Assembly: GCA_900618425.1 (NCBI GenBank) | Contig: UZAN01039513.1 | Coordinates: 48,794-112,793 of the forward strand | Length of the DNA stretch: 64,000 nucleotides | From: Echinostoma caproni | Taxonomy: Eukaryota; Platyhelminthes; Trematoda; Plagiorchiida; Echinostomatidae | Direction of reading: 5' to 3' | Shown: positions 60,092 to 64,000 of the stretch, one piece after another | Position numbering within the stretch: position 1 is the stretch's first letter | Layout of the letters: the number at the start of each line of letters is the position of its first letter | Translations under genes and position numbers: made by a program | Notes under the pieces: generated by a model | What the model saw: the letters and a program-made list of their open reading frames with translations, nothing else | Databases searched by the model: none | Told to the model about the DNA's origin: nothing

Positions 60092-62068
60092 TAATGAATA
60101 ACATTACGCCACTTATTTCTAATCAACTCACCAACCAATATTTCAGCGTAATTTGTCACTAAACTGTGACTATCAACGCATGACGACGAATTTACTGAAC
60201 AATCTGATTTGTATTAAAGTGCTGTACCAAACAGAAATATTCCGTGGGCGTAGAAATATCGAAGTGAGGAGACTTCTTCATAGAATTAGGATTTCAGGAA
60301 ATTTACCATCGGATTTCCATAGTTCAGTTTGGCGACATCTAAATACTTGTGCAACATGTATGTCACAATTGAGTTTATCTTATGCAAAGCAAAGGAAACC
60401 TGAACGGATATGTAAAAACATTGTGAAGTTATTTCAGTGTGGTAGGTTTGCATCAATGGAGTGCGAATCCGAATTGGAGCTGACTCCTGGATTCCATAGA
60501 TAGAACTGAAGCATAACTTGGACTTACACACCGCGCTGCAAATTAGCTCGTTCATTTCGACTCGTCCATTTTCGAGATGAGCACAAACCGCCACAGCAAG
60601 CTCGGTGTGAACTATGATGAAAATATTTGTGTAGCTCTTCGTTTCCCGCCAAAACACGGATTCAAATTGCGGACAAAGCCACTCCCTATTTGCACAATAC
60701 GCCACACACAGACACACACGAGAGACTAGACATTATGTTTGTAAGGAACAAATAATGCGGATTTGTGTCTGTTTTTCGTTGGCACAGAAGTGCACTTGAG
60801 ACACAGTTCTTTGACTCGGAATCCCGTGTAATAACTTGCTTACCTGCGTCCCCTCGTTCTTCAGCGGAAATCAGGCAAATGAAAACTTGTCTCTGCATTT
60901 GTGGTTGGGCGCGGTTAGGTCCAGAAGGAGAATGTGATTTAAGTAACTAGTTTGATCATAGACGTTGATCAAATAAGGTGGATAGACATAAAAATTGATG
61001 GACATATTATTAAATTTCATGTGATCAAAAGATAGCACAAACTCAATGCATCAATCTCAGCTTCATTGAGAGAACTCGCATTTCAAATCGCTTTTGGGGG
61101 TGATTGGGGTCTCCAAATTTGATAGTACAACCACCAAACCTTCTCGACCAATGGCATCGGCTTTCATCGCAATCACATTTAAAGAAAACATAACTCTCAG
61201 TATACGGTCATATCAGTTCCCTCAATACGCCTTTTGGTTTGATGATGAACAAAGTGGTTCTCAGTTTTTGTGCAGCTACCTTAGTTTTCACTTTTGCATC
61301 AGATGGTCCGTACTGAATCTCGGATTACGAATTTCCAGGTCAGCACAGCTTCACCATTTATATTCTTTTGATTGTCTGAGGCTCACACTCTCCTGATTTT
61401 GCAAATAGTTCACTATATGTATGCTGTGTTCCACGTTTGAAAGAATCAATTTCAAACCTCTAACAAATAATGCTGGCGTGTTAAACGTGATCCGATATCT
61501 TGTTCTAATTAGTTCAAATGTATGCATGCTATTGAACCAACAAGTTTCTTGATTTTTTTAAAATATATACAGTTGATGCGAGATATAGATGTCGTATGAT
61601 TTCCGGACTGTTTGATACATTATCCAAAAGATTATCTTAAATTTACATCTTTTCTTCGAAAACTGAATTTACCGCAGACCCCATCATCTGTGTGGAATGC
61701 CTTTAATTCAGTCGTTTGGGAGAGGAAGGGGGGGGGGGAAGAATTCACGAATGAGTTATCAGAAGTTCATCATATAGTCAGTGGTGATGAAAACGTTGAA
61801 TGCTCATCTTTGTACACATGTAAACCTTAACCAAAGTCCATTTGCCCCGTATTCGTTGAACCAATTTTATGAATCTTCATTTCACCTTAGAGTTATTCAT
61901 TTGTAATATTTCTAAATCTCCAGAAAACTACGATTGAATTTTTAGGTCATCTAGTTTCAATACGACTTCCACATTAGATCCAAAAGATGAGTGATCCACT
62001 TGGATCGCACTGCGTTACGTTTGGGAATATAGTTATTGGCGATTGCTGCGTCCCTTTGGCATAGATAT

Positions 62069-62115
62069 ATACCTTCTATATATATACATATATATGTATA
62101 TATATACCTTCTATG
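62069..62115. repeat. AT-rich palindromic tract flanked by a direct repeat
   Basis: An AT core symmetric around ATATATGTATAT is bounded on both sides by ATACCTTCTAT, so it has both inverted and direct symmetry. Confidence 0.75.
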
Positions 62116-62119
62116 TTTT

Positions 62120-62252
62120 CGTATAAAATTCTGTGAGTTTTGGAGGATTTCGTTCAATTTCAAAGGGGACATTCGTCGTCTATATGTCAAATGAAGAGTG
62201 GACTAAAATGCTAGGAAGCACTGGACAGCTGTTTCGACCTGGCTAGTGCTGA
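62120..62252 (-). mobile_element. Hammerhead-bearing SINE, family A, truncated copy
   Basis: Minus strand: it begins inside the ribozyme (stem II 3' strand GGTC, GAAACAGCTGTC, CAGTGCTTCCTAGC). It then has the family A tail ACATATAGACGACGAATG and CCCCTTTGAAATTGAA, matching the plus-strand copy at 62.34-62.56 kb far into the tail. The 5' half of the ribozyme is replaced by repeat R2 sequence. Confidence 0.6.
62211..62242 (-). ncRNA. Half hammerhead ribozyme, family A (5' core missing)
   Basis: The 3' half is well conserved (GGTCGAAACAGCTGTC then CAGTGC), but the CTGATGA box and the 5' strand of stem II are absent. The sequence before the break is CAGCACTAGC. It cannot cleave in cis as seen. 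Confidence 0.5.
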
Positions 62253-62315
62253 GATGAGCGAGGTCTGTTGCCTGCAACAAGCTCACAAAGATGTTCTATG
62301 CCATATCGTGTGAAT
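62240..62315. repeat. Dispersed repeat module R2, copy 2
   Basis: GGCTAGTGCTGAGATGAGC, AGGT, AAGCTCACAAAGAT and CTATGCCATAT match 37536-37612 in order. Confidence 0.45.
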
Positions 62316-62337
62316 GGAAAATGAAAAACGGTCTGTT

Positions 62338-62560
62338 CAGCTGCCCGGTGACCGAATGGGTAACATGCTTGCGTTCTGCCCATGAGGTCCCGGGTTCGAT
62401 CCCCAATTGGGTCGATAGATTTGCACTGCTGATGAGACCCAATCGCGTCAAAACAACTGTCCAGTGCTTCCTAGCTTTCATTATACGCTTTATTCGACAT
62501 ATACACGACGAAGTTCCCCTTTGAAATTGAATCAAACCCTCCGTTACTCACATCAAATTC
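62338..62560 (+). mobile_element. Hammerhead-bearing tRNA-derived SINE, family A, copy 2
   Basis: Plus strand. The A-box-like TGACCGAATGGG (62349-62360) and perfect B-box type GGGTTCGATCC (62392-62402) lie about 32 bp apart, as in a tRNA gene. The hammerhead follows at 62423-62467, then the tail CTTCCTAGC, CGACATATACACGACGAAG and CCCCTTTGAAATTGAA. Same layout as 7836-8012. The head does not fold as a full tRNA, so this is a SINE promoter. Confidence 0.7.
62423..62467 (+). ncRNA. Hammerhead ribozyme, type I, family A (G12 lost)
   Basis: Stem I GCACTG/CAGTGC is perfect. CTGATGA is at 62429-62435; stem II is damaged (GACC against CGTC). The GAAA is AAAA, removing G12; ACAACTGTC keeps the cleavage triplet. 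The ribozyme is recognisable but not expected to cleave. Confidence 0.6.
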
Positions 62561-64000
62561 TGTTTTCTTAAATCTTCCTTGCAGCATGTTGCCCTCTGAG
62601 AATGTTCCTTTATATGTGTATCATTTACCAAACCTAGCGCAAAAATGCGAACGATTTTTGTCCGAGTCTAGTTTCCTTTTGACCCGTTATGCATGAAGAT
62701 TATCGTGAAATGTTTCCATCTAAAACACTACCAAATTGGTTCATTATTTAAAAACTGAGATAATTGTGAAGAGCGAGCACAACAAGGCTAGGTCGCACGA
62801 TCCAGGCCAAAACAGAATTCCATGCATCTCAACTGGTACAATACATTAAACAGAAGATGATTCGGCCCTGTCGTATTCGTGAATGATCAGAAGGCACGTT
62901 GTTGATCATCTGTTACTCTTGTACTGTTGGGATAAAGATTAAATAGTGTTCTGCTATGCAACTGGACGCAAACATGATGGTCACAGTACATGCAACGCAG
63001 CTGAAATAATCTGCCACTGATGCTCGGGAACAATGCACCAGACACATTGGTTAGCTTATTGAACGAAATGAGCGAGATTGAATAAGGTCTTTAAAGACTA
63101 AACATTGGCCAAACAGACCATAACCAATCACTCACTGTCGGTGTCCTCCTCATCAGAGGGCTTCTATTTGAACCGTATAGTTCCTTATTGGTCCACACTT
63201 TACGCCACTGGTTCGTCGTTCTGAAACTGTAATGCGTGACTGCTTTACCGGCTTTATCAAAAGGGGTTGAATCACTAAAAGGGGCATGTAATACCCCCAA
63301 ATAAACAAATACTAACTAACGGTGTGTGTACTGATCAGTATATACATGTGCAACCATTCATAAGTGTATCCCAGTGCTTTTATTATCAACCATCATTGCT
63401 GACACAGACCACTGAACTCACAATACATTCATTTCTAGATTGTGTCGACTAGTGAATAAGAATGTGGGCATTCATCTTTTCGCTTACTTTTTAAATCAAA
63501 CTGCCTAATTTTATCAGTACTTTTCAGGATATAGGATGTGACCAATCCAAAGGTTGCCAGATAAGCCGAAAATTATGTGCTGCGGTGGTTGATTCCTAGT
63601 ACGCAGCCTTTGGAGCCACGTAGTGTTGACCAACAATGCTTGACAGTTTTGGGAAGACGTCTCCAGTTTACAAGCTTTTCCCAACACTGTTAAGTACAAC
63701 AGTAGAAATTGAAACTTGAAGAACAGAAACTTTTGACCCGATGATGAGGGTAATTTTACGGTAGACGTTAAAACCGGAATCCCGGAGTATGTACATAATT
63801 TTGGGCGAAGAGACAAAAATAGGGTTAGATTAGTCGCTGGAACCAACACCATGACAGTACGCATGTTAGTCGGTATGCATACAAACACACCCTGTGCAAT
63901 CATGCGATTAAGTGAACTCGGATGACCCCGGGTTCACCCAACTCGCTTAAGAGCGTATTAGAACTTCCACGGGGACAATGGGAAACGGCAATATGTCGAA
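62561..64000. other. No recognisable gene
   Basis: Only chance frames were seen, including a 129-codon minus frame (63903-63514) without known features. A CTGATGAG word at about 63.14 kb (minus) lacks the second half of a hammerhead core. Confidence 0.4.

Larger units (their letters stand above)
57822..62115. other. 5' flank of the GPCR gene, no other gene seen
   Basis: Upstream of the receptor start codon. Apart from the CCAAT boxes near 58.1 kb, a C-rich tract with an N at 60051, an ATTC tetranucleotide tract (60069-60091), an 11-base G run (61728-61738) and the AT palindrome at 62.07 kb, nothing was recognised. A 116-codon plus frame (60153-60503) and its antisense partner have no known features. 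Confidence 0.4.

Noticed and set aside
60153..60717. Overlapping plus (116 codons) and minus (143 codons) frames as genes
   Set aside because: Mutually antisense, no motifs, no splice signals of note.
62341..62402. tRNA gene
   Set aside because: A and B boxes are present, but there is no matching acceptor stem or clear anticodon arm, and the unit continues into a hammerhead SINE.
63125..63160. Hammerhead on the minus strand (CTGATGAGGAGG)
   Set aside because: No GAAA box in range; only the first half of the motif is present.
63514..63903. 129-codon minus frame as a gene
   Set aside because: No family features; composition similar to noncoding surroundings.
1..64000. CRISPR array, bacterial operon, rRNA genes
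   Set aside because: No regularly spaced direct repeats, ribosome binding sites, dense coding or rRNA-like sequence; the window is eukaryotic.

Overview
This window looks like gene-poor, repeat-laden DNA from a flatworm, most likely a digenean trematode (fluke). The evidence is one recognisable protein gene with GT-AG introns, one of them about 20 kb; many decayed Penelope-like element (PLE) fragments with GIY-YIG domains; and short tRNA-promoter repeats carrying hammerhead ribozymes, the same combination as the Schistosoma S-alpha repeats. Species cannot be fixed from the sequence alone. Isolated N bases show it is a draft assembly.

Gene: the minus strand from 57821 to 32152 holds a class A (rhodopsin-type) G protein-coupled receptor. 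Three coding exons, all joined in phase 0, give a conceptual protein of 726 residues: exon 1 (57821-57081) has the N-terminus to TM4; exon 2 (36970-35951) has the rest of extracellular loop 2, TM5, a very long third cytoplasmic loop and TM6; exon 3 (32571-32152) has TM7, helix 8 and the tail. It resembles neuropeptide (FMRFamide-type) receptors but has NFIVY in place of NPxxY and lacks the TM6 tryptophan.

Region 1-32 kb, downstream of the gene, has no convincing host gene. It holds an imperfect inverted repeat of about 530 bp (1231-1763); pieces of at least four PLE copies (RT at 4.9 kb; GIY-YIG parts at 7.1, 13.5 and 17.6 kb; tails at 2.8 and 16.9 kb); a decayed LINE ORF2 end (14.2-14.7 kb) and a possible LINE endonuclease piece (30 kb); two copies of a tRNA-derived SINE (11.6 and 13.2 kb); and hammerhead-bearing SINEs at 7.9 and 27.1 kb.

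Region 32-58 kb is the receptor gene. Its introns carry further repeats: a hammerhead SINE plus a PLE C-terminal fragment at 34.65-35.5 kb, a tRNA-derived SINE at 38.5-38.7 kb, a hammerhead SINE at 45.7-45.9 kb and a possible PLE piece at 55.2 kb.

Region 58-64 kb is the presumed 5' flank, with CCAAT boxes near 58.1 kb. Near 62.1-62.56 kb two hammerhead SINE copies lie in opposite orientation.

The most interesting system is the set of two hammerhead SINE families (retrozyme-like), at least six copies in 64 kb. Some keep an apparently intact catalytic core; others have lost it at the same CpG.
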